The translations under genes were made by a program, and so were the position numbers. Of a DNA stretch of 63,076 bases, positions 24,575-35,107 are shown piece after piece. A model generated the notes under the pieces. It did not search any database. It was not told the DNA's origin and saw only the letters and a list, made by a program, of their open reading frames with translations. The DNA is taken from positions 106,785 to 169,860 of the forward strand of contig NZ_LMER01000001.1 in the NCBI RefSeq assembly GCF_001426435.1, read 5' to 3'. Numbering within the stretch: position 1 is the first letter of the stretch; each line of letters begins with the position of its first letter. Source of the stretch: Angustibacter sp. Root456 (GTDB lineage: Bacteria; Actinomycetota; Actinomycetes; Actinomycetales; Angustibacteraceae).

Positions 24575-27500
24575 TCAGCGAACCGTCACGTAGATGAGTG
24601 ACGAGTAGCTGGGCGCGTACCCGGCGTTGCCGCTGTAGTACGCCCGCACCGAGTGCCTGCCCCGGCTGAGCACCGGCAGCTTCGCGGTCGCCTTGCCGCG
24701 CACGACGGTCGCAGTGGCCAGGACCCTGCTGCCGTTCTTGAAGGTCACCCGACCGGTCGCGGACGACGCCACCGTCGCCGTCACCGTCGGGCGCCCCCCG
24801 TAGCGGTAGCTGTAGTCGTTGGCCGTGAGCCGGACGCTGGTCGTGAGCGCCCGCACGTAGACCCGCACCAGGCCCGAGTAGCTGGGCATGACGCTCGACG
24901 ATCCGTTGTAGTAGGCGCGCACGTAGTGCGTGCCACGGCTGAGCCCACTCGCCCGGAACACCGCCTTGCCACTGCTGACCGGCACCGTGCCGAGCCGCCT
25001 GGCCCCGATCTTGAACGTCACGGTGCCGGTGGCCGACGACGGCGAGACGGTCGCCGTGAAGACGGGGTGACCCCCGTAGCGGTAGTTGTCGTCGTTGACG
25101 GTCTGCTTCACCGACGAGGCGGTGCGCACGGCCGTGACCTGCGCCCTGGCCCCGTTGGTGTTGAGGTGGTGCAGCGTCAGCAGACCGAGCGGCTTGTCGG
25201 CCGCCATGGTGCGCAGGTCGCGGCGCACGTGGAGTGCGGCGTCCGCGAACGGCGCGTCGCTGCTGAGCACCGAGTAGCCGCCGTCACCGACGGCCGACAG
25301 CGCCGGCGAGACGACGTCGACCGACAGCGGCGCGGACGGCGCGCCGATGCGATCGGTGTCGCCGGACTCCACGGTGCCCGCCTGCACCCAGTACTTGATG
25401 CGGTGCGACGACGGGGTACCGGTGGGCGAGCCACCGGAGCGCCCACCAGGCAGGTACTTGCCGATGGCCGGGAGCGAGACCGGCAGGAAGAGCGAGTCGC
25501 TGCGGAACAGGCCGGTGTCGTACTGGCCGGGCAGCCCGTTGAGCAGCTGCAGGCCGGCACCATCCACCAGGTCGGGGCATCCGTCCGCGTCGCTGTCCGC
25601 CGTGTCCGACACCTCGACGAGGCAGCCGTTGCTCAGGTCGACCAGCACGCTCCACATGGTGTCGCTCGTGGGGTTGAGCCGGGTGTTGTAGGCCAGGAGC
25701 TCCGGGCCGGGGGTGGCCGGGTCGGTGTCGAGGTAGACGTCGAACTCGGCGTACGAGGCGGGAGTGCGCCACGGTCCCCACGCACTGATCCCGAAGTAGG
25801 CCATGGTGCTGTTGGCGGCTGCCGGATCGAAGGGCTTGTCGACCGTCAGGGCGTCGGACGCGAAGCCCGCGTAGCGCAGGTCACCCGCCCGGTCGTCCGC
25901 GAACGGCGTGCAGGCGATGACGACCTTGGCTGAACAGTCCGGGCGGCGCGGGCTCGTGCCCTGCAGCTCGAAGGCGCTGACCGCGCTGGCGTAGTTGGTC
26001 GGGTCGCCCAGGTCGCCACCCTGGTAGACGAAGGAGCCGGACGAGGTCAGGGTGCCCGTCTGCACGGTCGAACCGGACACTCCCACCGCCGCGCGCGTCT
26101 TCATCGTCGACGCCGGGTGCGGCGCCACGTAGAGCGGCACGCGCGAGGTGCCGGTGACGCCCGAGGTGGTCACCTCCACGCGGCCGCTGAAGTCGCTGAA
26201 GTAGCTGCGCAGACCGCCCTCGGCGTCCATGGTGGGGTCGAGAGTGTGCTGCAGGGCCGCAGCGGTGATGCTGACGGTGACGCGGACGTCGGCGCTGCGC
26301 CCCGCGGCCAGGCTGAAGGTGCTCGGTGAGAACGAGACCTTCACGCCCGGGGTCGTGACGACGCCCTTGTAGGCCATGGTGTACGACCGCGAGGTCGTGC
26401 CCGCGTTGACCACGCGCAGCGTCTTGCTGAGCGCGGTGTTGCGCGTGACGGCAACGTCACCCCACGACAGGCTGACGACGCCTGGGTCGTCCTTCACGTA
26501 CGCCAGGGTCGGCGTCACGACCGCGCGGTCGACCTGCGCCCGCCCGGCACCGGCCCGGGCGGGCCCGACCACGCGGCTGCCGAGCTTGACGTCGGCCCCA
26601 GCGGTGTTCATGATCGCGGCCTTGATCTGCTCGACCGACCACGTCGGGTGCGCCTTGCGCACCAGCGCCGCGACGCCGGCCACGTGGGGTGTCGCCATCG
26701 AGGTACCGCTCTCGGACACGCCGTTGAAGCCCGTGCCGACGTCGGTCGAGAACACCGACACACCCGGCGCCGACACGTCCGGCTTGAGGTTGTGCGCACT
26801 GCCGAAACCGCGCGAGCTGAAGCCCGCGACCTGGTTGGTGGCCGACGGCGTGCTCAGCTGCACGGTGTTGTGGGCCGCGTGGGTCATCGTGACGCGCACC
26901 TCGGTGCCCGCGTCCAGCGCGGCGGCGATGGCCTTCGTGCCCTTGGACGTGATGCCCATGGCCGGCAGCGTCTTGCTGCCGAGGAAGCCGGCGGAGAAGC
27001 GGGCGACGTCGACGCCGTACAGGACGCCGATCGCGCCGGCGGCCTCGGCGTTCGCGGCCCGCGTGGCCGACCCGCAACGGAAGTCGGCGTCGTGCCAGAA
27101 CGTCAGGAGCACCTTGCCGGTGAGGTCCTGCGAGATCGAGTCGCAGCCGTCGGTGTTGTTGCCTGCGCCGGGCTCCTTGGTCCAGTCGTCGATCTTCGCG
27201 ACGGCCACGTTCGTCACCCCGGGCTGGCCGGCCCAGTCGTAGTCCGAGGACTCCGTAGCCGCGAAGACGTTGTCGACGGCGCCCTCGGCGTTGGCCGTGG
27301 TCTCCAGCGCCGCCGGGGCGTCGATCTTCAGCCCGTCGAGGACGTCGACGGGGTCGTCGGACGCCGCGACGCCGATGACGCGGGCCGCGTTGCCCGGCGA
27401 GCCGGCGACGTCCGAGACGTCGCCGGCGTTGCCCGCGGCCGCTACCACGATCGTGCCGATGGCGGACAGGTTGTTGCTCGCGACGGCGTCGGGGTCGTCC

Positions 27501-28711
27501 GGCGAGGCGAAGTCGCCGCCGAGCGACATGTTGACGACGTCCAGGTGGTCGGAGACGTCACCGTCGCCGTTCGGGTCGGCCGCCCAGTCGAGCGCCTCGG
27601 CGACGACGTTGGTGGAACCCTCGCAGCCGAAGACCTTGAGCGCGTAGATCGACGCCTGCGGCGCGACGCCGGGGCCGATGCGGAAGTCGCTCGGCTTCAG
27701 GCCTGCGACCCAGGGCCCGGCGTAGGTCTGGTTGGTGCTCGTGACACCGCGCCCCGCCGCGCTGCCCGCCACGTGGGAGCCGTGGCCGTTGCAGTCCAGC
27801 GGGTTCGCGTCCGGTGACGGGTTCGGCTGGTAGTCCGGGTTCGGGTCGCCGGAGTCGAGCGTCGGGTTCGGGTAGTAGCCGTCGCCCGCGAAGTCGTACC
27901 CGCCGACCACCGCGCCCTGCGGCCAGTGGACGGCGTCCGCCTCGTGCGCCTGGGCCGTCGTGTAGGCGGCGGTCGTGCCGGCACCGCCGAAGTTCTTGTG
28001 GGTGTAGTCGACACCGGTGTCGATGATGGCGATCCGCACGCCGGCGCCGGTGTTCTTGGCCGTCCCCGACCACACCGAGCCCGCCCCGATCAGGGGCACG
28101 GTCGTGCTGTTCCTGAACGACTTCGGCGTCAGCCGGTGGATCGCCTTGACGCCCGGCAGGGCGGCCAGCGCCGGCAGCCGGGAGGCGTCGGTGCTGACCG
28201 CGACACCGGAGTAGGCGGCGTGGGTGCGGTACAGCGTGCGTGCCTTGGTGGCGGAGCGGCCGAAGGCGCGCTCCACCGTCTTCTGCGTGGCCTTGACCTC
28301 ACGGGCCTGACGGATCGCCGCGCTCCGGGCGGCGGCGCCGCCGCGGGGCAGGGTGCTGCGGTAGACGCTGATGGCGGGAGCGTCGTCGAGCTCCAGCATC
28401 ACCTGCACCGGGCCGCGCGTGGGCAGCGCCTGCGGGCGCTCCGACGCCGGACCGCTCCCCTTCGCCCGGGGATCCAGCAGCGACGGGCTCACCGACCCAG
28501 CCGCGCGCTGACGGGCCGTCGCCGCGGCCTCCTGGGCCGCCTCGCGCAACGACTGCCGCCCCTGCTGGGCGTGCGGGTTCGAGGCGGCGGTGGCCGTCGC
28601 GGCGACAGCCGGGGTCGCGCTCAGCGCGGCGGCAGCGACTGCCGTGAGCGCGCTGGAGGCGACGACCAGGCGCAGCTGTCGGCTGCGCCTCGTGCCTGTG
28701 GTGGTCGACAC
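24575..28711 (-). CDS. Large secreted S8 (subtilisin-like) serine protease with PA and Ig-like domains
   Basis: The protein has 1378 residues. A signal peptide (about 1-38, ending AVAATA) is followed by an I9-like propeptide (about 100-200). The catalytic Asp is about 231 in AIIDTGVDY, His about 310 in GHGSHVAG, and Ser about 671 in SGTSMATPHVAG. A PA-type insert lies between His and Ser (region TGKVLLTFWHDADFRCG). A Fn3-like region and a long beta-rich part follow. The end has two repeated Ig-like domains of about 85 residues, each with YRYGG...P and RG-HSVRAYY. No membrane anchor or sorting signal is visible, so it is probably released. It starts at GTG, with GAGGAG upstream. Confidence 0.93.
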   Translation of the reverse strand: MSTTTGTRRSRQLRLVVASSALTAVAAAALSATPAVAATATAASNPHAQQGRQSLREAAQEAAATARQRAAGSVSPSLLDPRAKGSGPASERPQALPTRGPVQVMLELDDAPAISVYRSTLPRGGAAARSAAIRQAREVKATQKTVERAFGRSATKARTLYRTHAAYSGVAVSTDASRLPALAALPGVKAIHRLTPKSFRNSTTVPLIGAGSVWSGTAKNTGAGVRIAIIDTGVDYTHKNFGGAGTTAAYTTAQAHEADAVHWPQGAVVGGYDFAGDGYYPNPTLDSGDPNPDYQPNPSPDANPLDCNGHGSHVAGSAAGRGVTSTNQTYAGPWVAGLKPSDFRIGPGVAPQASIYALKVFGCEGSTNVVAEALDWAADPNGDGDVSDHLDVVNMSLGGDFASPDDPDAVASNNLSAIGTIVVAAAGNAGDVSDVAGSPGNAARVIGVAASDDPVDVLDGLKIDAPAALETTANAEGAVDNVFAATESSDYDWAGQPGVTNVAVAKIDDWTKEPGAGNNTDGCDSISQDLTGKVLLTFWHDADFRCGSATRAANAEAAGAIGVLYGVDVARFSAGFLGSKTLPAMGITSKGTKAIAAALDAGTEVRVTMTHAAHNTVQLSTPSATNQVAGFSSRGFGSAHNLKPDVSAPGVSVFSTDVGTGFNGVSESGTSMATPHVAGVAALVRKAHPTWSVEQIKAAIMNTAGADVKLGSRVVGPARAGAGRAQVDRAVVTPTLAYVKDDPGVVSLSWGDVAVTRNTALSKTLRVVNAGTTSRSYTMAYKGVVTTPGVKVSFSPSTFSLAAGRSADVRVTVSITAAALQHTLDPTMDAEGGLRSYFSDFSGRVEVTTSGVTGTSRVPLYVAPHPASTMKTRAAVGVSGSTVQTGTLTSSGSFVYQGGDLGDPTNYASAVSAFELQGTSPRRPDCSAKVVIACTPFADDRAGDLRYAGFASDALTVDKPFDPAAANSTMAYFGISAWGPWRTPASYAEFDVYLDTDPATPGPELLAYNTRLNPTSDTMWSVLVDLSNGCLVEVSDTADSDADGCPDLVDGAGLQLLNGLPGQYDTGLFRSDSLFLPVSLPAIGKYLPGGRSGGSPTGTPSSHRIKYWVQAGTVESGDTDRIGAPSAPLSVDVVSPALSAVGDGGYSVLSSDAPFADAALHVRRDLRTMAADKPLGLLTLHHLNTNGARAQVTAVRTASSVKQTVNDDNYRYGGHPVFTATVSPSSATGTVTFKIGARRLGTVPVSSGKAVFRASGLSRGTHYVRAYYNGSSSVMPSYSGLVRVYVRALTTSVRLTANDYSYRYGGRPTVTATVASSATGRVTFKNGSRVLATATVVRGKATAKLPVLSRGRHSVRAYYSGNAGYAPSYSSLIYVTVR

Positions 28712-28891
28712 CGAACTCTCCTCAGACGTAGCCCCGAGCCCGTTGGCAGCCCACCGCTGGTGGCGCCCGCGGTGGACCCTCGTCCCCCGCCGAAACGACT
28801 ACGCGTGGGGAACATAGGGCCTTCGTGGTCCCATCGGCTGGCGAATCGCCCAGATTGACTCCAGCGAGTGGCCAAAATGTCCGGAGACGTT

Positions 28892-28926
28892 CGAACGGGC
28901 CGCCCCCTGTGGGGACGGCCCGTTCG
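28892..28926 (-). terminator. Hairpin terminator after the small ORF
   Basis: CGAACGGGCC pairs with GGCCCGTTCG, extended by a CCCC/GGGG inner stem around a short loop. It lies 22 bases after the stop of the 26-codon frame and upstream of the subtilase promoter region. The rest of 28712-28891 shows no further feature I can name. Confidence 0.65.
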
Positions 28927-28948
28927 GTGGACTGCTGCCGCTGGCGGC

Positions 28949-29029
28949 TCAGTCGTCGCTGTGACCCTGGTCGCGCAGGTCCATCGACTCCTGCAGCGCC
29001 CGGCGGGCGTACTCCTCGGCCTCGCTCAT
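28949..29029 (-). CDS. Small acidic protein, 26 residues
   Basis: A frame of 26 codons starts at ATG 29029 with GAAGGAACGC upstream, and begins MSEAEEYARRALQESMDLR. It is a charged, Ala/Glu-rich amphipathic helix ending in Gly-His-Ser-Asp-Asp. A terminator hairpin follows 22 bases after its stop, and the ilvC stop lies 213 bases upstream. I do not recognise a family. The combination of ribosome-binding site, start and immediate terminator supports a real small gene, but it could be chance. Confidence 0.4.
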   Translation of the reverse strand: MSEAEEYARRALQESMDLRDQGHSDD

Positions 29030-29242
29030 GATGCGTTCCTTCGTGACGAGCGTGATCGTGGGGGCGCCGATCGGCTGCCCTGCGGCCCGAGACCTCGAGG
29101 CGGGGTCACCGCCGGTGGATCGTCGTGCCGTCCGCGCGGTGTCGAAGGATGGGCTCCGCGCTCGTGTCCTGCTCAGGATACTCGGACGTCCACGTATCGG
29201 CACGTGGTTCCCGGAACCTGAGACGAACGGCCTGCCGGCGGG

Positions 29243-30325
<1,083 letters not shown>

Positions 30326-30355
30326 CTAGTCGGTGCGAGGCGGTGCGAGGCGGTG

Positions 30356-30868
30356 CTAGGCGGTGCGTAGGGCGCGGTCGCTCATGCTTCGCGGACCCCG
30401 GCCGACGGCGACCAGGCCCGACTGCACGAGCTCGCGGACGCCGAACGGCTCGAGCACCCGCAGCAGCGCCGCGAGCTTCTCGGCGTTGCCGGTGGCCTCG
30501 ATGGTCACGGCGTCGGTCGACACGTCGACCACCTTGGCGCGGAACAGCTGCACGGTCTCGAGCACGTGCGAGCGGGTCTGCAAGTCGGCCCGCACCTTGA
30601 CGAGCAGCAGCTCGCGCTGCACCGACGCAGCCGGTTCGAGCTCGACGACCTTGATCACCTCGACCAGCTTGTTGAGCTGCTTGGTGACCTGCTCGAGTGG
30701 CAGGTCCTCGACGTCGACGACGACGGTCATGCGCGAGATGTCGTCGTGCTCGGTGGGGCCCACCGCCAGGGACTCGATGTTGAAGCCCCGGCGCGAGAAC
30801 AGACCTGCGATGCGGGCCAGGACGCCTGGGCGGTCCTCCACCAGCACCGAGAGCGTGTGCTTCGACAT
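30356..30868 (-). CDS. ilvN: Acetolactate synthase small (regulatory) subunit
   Basis: The 170-residue protein has an N-terminal ACT domain (HTLSVLVEDRPGVLARIAGLFSRRGFNIESLAVG) that binds valine, and the C-terminal ALS_ss domain. It stimulates IlvB and confers feedback control. One base separates its ATG from the ilvB stop, so translation is coupled. Confidence 0.96.
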   Translation of the reverse strand: MSKHTLSVLVEDRPGVLARIAGLFSRRGFNIESLAVGPTEHDDISRMTVVVDVEDLPLEQVTKQLNKLVEVIKVVELEPAASVQRELLLVKVRADLQTRSHVLETVQLFRAKVVDVSTDAVTIEATGNAEKLAALLRVLEPFGVRELVQSGLVAVGRGPRSMSDRALRTA

Positions 30869-30869
30869 C

Positions 30870-32699
30870 TCACTCCTCCCTGTCCCACGTCGGGCTCATG
30901 CCCCGCGCCACCTGGATCTTGTCGTTGCTGACGCCGGCGGGCACCATGGGCCACACCATCGCGTCGCGGTGGACGACGAAGTCGACCACCACCGGTCGGT
31001 CGTTGATCGCCATCGCCTGCTCGATCGTGGCGTCGACGTCCTCGGGCCGGTCGCAGCGCAGGCCCGCGCAGCCGTACGCGTCGGCCAGCTTGACGAAGTC
31101 CGGGATCCGCCGCGCCGCACCGGTGTGCAGGTCGGTGTTGCTGTAGCGCTCGCCGTAGAACAGCGTCTGCCACTGCCGGACCATGCCGAGGCTGGAGTTG
31201 TTGATCACCGCCACCTTGATGGGGATGTTGTTGATCGTGCAGGTGGCCAGCTCCTGGTTGGTCATCTGGAAGCAGCCGTCACCGTCGATGGCCCACACGG
31301 TGCGGTCGGGCTGCCCGGCCTTGGCGCCCATGGCGGCCGGGACGGCGTACCCCATCGTGCCGAGGCCGCCGGAGTTGAGCCACGTGCCGGGCTGCTCGTA
31401 GGAGATGAACTGCGCCGCCCACATCTGGTGCTGGCCCACACCCGAGGTGAAGATCGTGTCGGGGCCACTCAGCTCGCCGAGGCGCTGGATGACGTACTGC
31501 GGGGCCAGCGTGCCGTCGTCCGGTTCGGTGTAGCCGAGAGGGTAGGTCTCGCGCCAGCCGTCGACCTCGCGCCACCAGCCCTCGTAGTCACCGACGCGGC
31601 CGGCCTGCCGCTCGCTCGACAGCGCCGCCACCAGCTCGCGGATCACCTCGCGCGCGTCGCCGACGATGGGGACGTCGGCCACGCGGTTCTTGCTGATCTC
31701 GGCCGGGTCGATGTCGGCGTGGATCACCTTGGCGTGCGGCGCGAACGTCGACAGCTGGCCGGTGACGCGGTCGTCGAACCGCGCGCCCAGGCTGATGATC
31801 AGGTCGGAGCGCTGCAGCGCGGTGACGGCCGCGACGGTGCCGTGCATGCCCGGCATGCCGAGGTTCGCCGGGTGGCTGTCGGGCAGCGCCCCGCGGGCCA
31901 TGAGCGTCGTGACCACCGGGATGTTTGTGTCGTCGACGAGCCGCCGCAGCTCGGCGCTCGCGCGCGCTCGGATCACACCGCCGCCGACGTACAGCACCGG
32001 ACGGCGGGCTTCGGTGATCAGGCGCGCCGCCTCGCGCACCTGCTTGCCGTGCGGGCGCGTCACCGGGCGGTAGCCCGCCAGCTCGACGCGCTCGGGCCAG
32101 TGGAACTGCGTCGTGGCCTGCAGGGCGTCCTTGCTGATGTCGACCAGCACCGGGCCCGGTCGGCCGGTGCCGGCGATGTGGAAGGCCTCGGCGATGGCCT
32201 GCGGGATCTCCGCAGGGTCGGTGACGAGGTAGTTGTGCTTCGTGATCGGCATGGTGATGCCGCGAATGTCGGCCTCCTGGAACGCGTCCGTGCCGATCGC
32301 GGACGACGACACCTGGCCGGTGATCGCGACCATCGGCACCGAGTCCATGTAGGCGTCGGCGATCGGCGTCACGAGGTTCGTGGCGCCCGGGCCCGACGTC
32401 GCCATGCAGACGCCCACGCGTCCGGTCGCGGCGGCGTAGCCCTGCGCGGCGTGCCCGGCGCCCTGCTCGTGACGCACGAGCACGTGCCGCACGGTCTCGG
32501 AGTCGAGCAGCGGGTCGTACGCCGGCAGGATCGCGCCTCCCGGAATGCCGAAGACGAGCTCTACGCCCGCGTGCTCGAGGGAGCGGACGAGGCTCTGCGC
32601 CCCCGTCATCGTCGTGCGTCCCCGCGAGAGCGTTCCGGCGACGTCCGCCGGGCTCGCGGGACGCTCGGTGCCGCTGCCGGCCTCGCCTGCTGCGCTCAC
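30870..32699 (-). CDS. ilvB: Acetolactate synthase large (catalytic) subunit
   Basis: The ThDP-dependent enzyme has 609 residues from GTG 32699. Motifs: [16 protein letters not shown], the activating Glu in [14 protein letters not shown], the FAD-binding region, and the ThDP motif GDGCFQM...NN ([12 protein letters not shown] to VAVINN). The GTG at 32699 is chosen because GGGTGAGGA precedes it and longer starts run into the attenuator hairpin; ATG 32609 is an alternative that keeps the conserved [12 protein letters not shown]. The gene is preceded by a leader-peptide attenuator and three copies of a 12-bp repeat. It heads ilvB-ilvN-ilvC. Confidence 0.95.
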   Translation of the reverse strand: MSAAGEAGSGTERPASPADVAGTLSRGRTTMTGAQSLVRSLEHAGVELVFGIPGGAILPAYDPLLDSETVRHVLVRHEQGAGHAAQGYAAATGRVGVCMATSGPGATNLVTPIADAYMDSVPMVAITGQVSSSAIGTDAFQEADIRGITMPITKHNYLVTDPAEIPQAIAEAFHIAGTGRPGPVLVDISKDALQATTQFHWPERVELAGYRPVTRPHGKQVREAARLITEARRPVLYVGGGVIRARASAELRRLVDDTNIPVVTTLMARGALPDSHPANLGMPGMHGTVAAVTALQRSDLIISLGARFDDRVTGQLSTFAPHAKVIHADIDPAEISKNRVADVPIVGDAREVIRELVAALSSERQAGRVGDYEGWWREVDGWRETYPLGYTEPDDGTLAPQYVIQRLGELSGPDTIFTSGVGQHQMWAAQFISYEQPGTWLNSGGLGTMGYAVPAAMGAKAGQPDRTVWAIDGDGCFQMTNQELATCTINNIPIKVAVINNSSLGMVRQWQTLFYGERYSNTDLHTGAARRIPDFVKLADAYGCAGLRCDRPEDVDATIEQAMAINDRPVVVDFVVHRDAMVWPMVPAGVSNDKIQVARGMSPTWDREE

Positions 32700-32724
32700 G
32701 TCCTCACCCGTTCTGCTCGAGTTC

Positions 32725-32760
32725 CTGGTGGTGGTGCTGGTGGTGGTGCTGGTGGTGGTG
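32725..32760. repeat. 12-bp tandem repeat, 3 copies, in the ilvB leader
   Basis: CTGGTGGTGGTG is repeated three times exactly (minus strand CACCACCACCAG) between the attenuator hairpin and the ilvB start codon. It is in the untranslated part of the read-through mRNA if GTG 32699 is the start. Confidence 0.85.
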
Positions 32761-32787
32761 CCGTGCGGAAGATCCTGGCCCGACAAC

Positions 32788-32827
32788 GAAAAAACCCCTC
32801 GGCCCGTGGTGGGCACAGCGAGGGGTT
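32788..32827 (-). terminator. ilvB attenuator terminator
   Basis: On the minus strand AACCCCTCG pairs with CGAGGGGTT and is followed by TTTTT. It lies 28 bases after the stop of the leader peptide and about 90 bases before ilvB, reading toward ilvB. It is a classical attenuator by position and shape. Confidence 0.85.
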
Positions 32828-32854
32828 GCGCGCGGTCCGGAGCCGGTGGACCGG

Positions 32855-32893
32855 CTAGACAGCGCGCTGTTCGAGTACGAGCGACGAACGCAC
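32855..32893 (-). CDS. ilvB leader peptide ([12 protein letters not shown])
   Basis: A 12-codon frame starts at GTG 32893 with AGAAGGTGAG upstream and encodes [12 protein letters not shown]. Leu-Val-Leu in the middle and Val at the end fit a ribosome-stalling sensor of branched-chain amino acids. The terminator hairpin follows closely. Such leaders are known before ilvB in corynebacteria and other actinobacteria. Confidence 0.75.
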   Translation of the reverse strand: MRSSLVLEQRAV

Positions 32894-33049
32894 GGTCTCA
32901 CCTTCTCCGCCGGGTGCTGTCGCGTCAACTGAGCCAACCTCTTGTCTCGGTATTCGATACACAGATTCCGTACTGCGGACGTCTCCGCCATCCAGGCCGC
33001 TCCCGAGAGCGGCCTGGGTGGCGCAGAGTGGTCTGGCTGGCGGAAGGGC

Positions 33050-34744
33050 TCAGTCGCAGACGGCGCCTTGGGCCGCCGAGCCGACCAGGCGGTAGTACTT
33101 GGCGAGCACTCCCCGCTCGTGCTTGGGTGGCGGCGCCGTCCAGCCCTGCCGGCGCTGCTCGAGCTCGCCGTCGTCGACCAGCAGGTCGAGCCGTCCCGCG
33201 GCGACGTCGAGGCGGATGGGGTCGCCGTCCTGGACGAAGGCGATGGGGCCGCCGTCGACCGCCTCGGGCGCGACGTGGCCGACGCACAGACCGGTCGTGC
33301 CGCCGCTGAACCGGCCGTCGGTGAGCAGCAGCACGTCCTTGCCGAGCCCGGCGCCCTTGATGGCGCCCGTGACGGCGAGCATCTCGCGCATCCCCGGGCC
33401 GCCCTTGGGGCCCTCGTAGCGGATGACGCAGACGTCACCGGGGCCGAGCGTGCCGTCCTCGACGGCGTCCATGGCCGCGCGCTCGCCGTCGAACACCCGG
33501 GCCGTGCCCTCGAAGACGTCCTCGTCGAAGCCGGCGCTCTTGACCACCGCGCCCTCGGGGGCGAGCGAGCCGTGCAAGATGGTGATCCCGCCGGTGCGGT
33601 GGATCGGCGCGTTCATGGCGCGCAGCACCTTGCCGTCGACGTCCGGCGGGGCGATGTCAGCGAGGTTCTCGGCCATCGTGCGGCCGGTGACGGTGAGGAC
33701 GTCGCCGTGCAGCAGGCCGGCGTCGAGCAGCGCCTTCATGACCACCGGGACGCCACCGACGTGGTCGACGTCCTTCATGACGAAGCTGCCGAACGGCTTG
33801 ACGTCGGCCAGGTGCGGCACCTTCGCGCCGATCCGGCGGAAGTCCTCGAGCGAGAGCTCGACGTCGGCCTCGTGGGCGATGGCCAGCAGGTGCAGCACGG
33901 CGTTGGTGGAGCCGCCGAACGCCATGACGACGGCGATGGCGTTCTCGAACGCCTCGCGCGTGAGGATCTGGCGAGCCGTGATGCCCTGCCGGAGCAGCTC
34001 GACCACCGCTGCTCCCGAGCGCCGGGCGTAGCCGTCACGGCGGCGGTCGGTGGCTGGCGGCGCCGCGCTGCCGGGCAGCGACATCCCGAGCGCCTCGGCC
34101 GCACTGGCCATGGTGTTCGCGGTGTACATGCCGCCGCACGCGCCCTCACCGGGGCAGATCGCGCGCTCGATCGCATCGACGTCCTCGCGCGGGATGAGCC
34201 CGCGTGCGCACGCACCCACGGCCTCGAAGGCGTCGATGATCGTGACCTCACGCTCGCTGCCGTCCGACAGCTTGGCGATGCCCGGCAGGATCGAGCCGGC
34301 GTAGAGGAACACGCTCGCCAGGTCGAGCCGGGCCGCGGCCATGAGCATGCCCGGCAGTGACTTGTCGCAGCCGGCGAGCAGCACCGAACCGTCGAGGCGC
34401 TCGGCCTGCATCACGGTCTCGACGCTGTCGGCGATGACCTCCCGCGAGACCAGCGAGTAGTGCATGCCCTCGTGGCCCATGGAGATGCCGTCCGACACCG
34501 AGATCGTGCCGAACTCGAGCGGGTACCCGCCCGCGCTGTGCACGCCGTCCTTGACGGCCTTGGCCAACCGGTCGAGCGGCAGGTTGCACGGCGTGATCTC
34601 GTTCCAGCTGCTCGCGACGCCGATCTGCGGCTTGGCGAAGTCCTCGTCGCCCAGGCCGACCGCCCGCAGCATGCCGCGGGCGGCAGCCTTCTCCAGACCG
34701 TCGGTGACGTCGCGGCTGCGCGGCTTGATGTCCGGGGTGCTCAT
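33050..34744 (-). CDS. ilvD: Dihydroxy-acid dehydratase
   Basis: The 564-residue Fe-S enzyme makes 2-oxo acids for Val and Ile synthesis. Landmarks: [20 protein letters not shown] (cluster Cys), [18 protein letters not shown] (cluster Cys with DK), [28 protein letters not shown], and [21 protein letters not shown]. Length is typical. It lies 157 bases upstream of the ilvB leader in the same orientation, so attenuation would separate ilvD from ilvBNC levels. Confidence 0.96.
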   Translation of the reverse strand: MSTPDIKPRSRDVTDGLEKAAARGMLRAVGLGDEDFAKPQIGVASSWNEITPCNLPLDRLAKAVKDGVHSAGGYPLEFGTISVSDGISMGHEGMHYSLVSREVIADSVETVMQAERLDGSVLLAGCDKSLPGMLMAAARLDLASVFLYAGSILPGIAKLSDGSEREVTIIDAFEAVGACARGLIPREDVDAIERAICPGEGACGGMYTANTMASAAEALGMSLPGSAAPPATDRRRDGYARRSGAAVVELLRQGITARQILTREAFENAIAVVMAFGGSTNAVLHLLAIAHEADVELSLEDFRRIGAKVPHLADVKPFGSFVMKDVDHVGGVPVVMKALLDAGLLHGDVLTVTGRTMAENLADIAPPDVDGKVLRAMNAPIHRTGGITILHGSLAPEGAVVKSAGFDEDVFEGTARVFDGERAAMDAVEDGTLGPGDVCVIRYEGPKGGPGMREMLAVTGAIKGAGLGKDVLLLTDGRFSGGTTGLCVGHVAPEAVDGGPIAFVQDGDPIRLDVAAGRLDLLVDDGELEQRRQGWTAPPPKHERGVLAKYYRLVGSAAQGAVCD

Positions 34745-34811
34745 GACGGGAGTCTAGGACCGGCGTCCCGCCAGGTGGACGGGCATCCCATCACCTGAGC
34801 GGTGACGGTGC

Positions 34812-35096
34812 TCACCCACCAGCCACCGACGGCAGCACGTGGAGCACCGCGCCGTCGTGCAACGCCGTGCCGGCGCGATCGAGCGAGCGCACGTCGTCAC
34901 CGTCGACGAACAGGTTGACGTGTCGGCGCACGGCCCCGGTGTCATCGCGCAAGCGGCGGCCCAGCGCCGGCCACTGCCGCGCCAGGGCCGCGAGCGCACC
35001 GGCCACGGTGGCGTCGTCGGCGAGCTCGAGGCGCACGACGTCCTGCCCCCCGGCGTGCTCGCGCAGCACGCCGGGCAGCTGGACGTCGACGACCAC
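34812..35096 (-). CDS. MoaD/ThiS-family ubiquitin-like sulfur-carrier-type protein
   Basis: The 94-residue beta-grasp protein ends in Gly-Gly (PSVAGG), the feature needed for adenylation and thiocarboxylation in MoaD/ThiS proteins. GTG 35096 has GAGGAG seven bases upstream; an in-frame GTG at 35111 would overlap the BNR-gene stop as GTGA. No MoaE, MoeB, ThiF, ThiG or CysO partner gene is in the window. It is paired with the BNR-repeat gene, a pairing I recall in other actinobacteria. Its acceptor is unknown. Confidence 0.8.
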   Translation of the reverse strand: MVVDVQLPGVLREHAGGQDVVRLELADDATVAGALAALARQWPALGRRLRDDTGAVRRHVNLFVDGDDVRSLDRAGTALHDGAVLHVLPSVAGG

Positions 35097-35107
35097 GGTG
35101 TCGCTCC

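Noticed and set aside
28712-28891. Possible cyclic-di-AMP-type riboswitch before the secreted subtilase
   Set aside because: Some G-rich motifs occur, but the conserved riboswitch core could not be matched.
32700-32816. Extended ilvB start at 32816
   Set aside because: It would begin inside the attenuator hairpin and translate the 12-bp repeat as Thr-rich sequence; GTG 32699 has its own ribosome-binding site.
30363-32858. A plus-strand open frame of about 830 codons
   Set aside because: Antisense to ilvN and ilvB, whose families are certain; no homology-like segments or ribosome-binding site.
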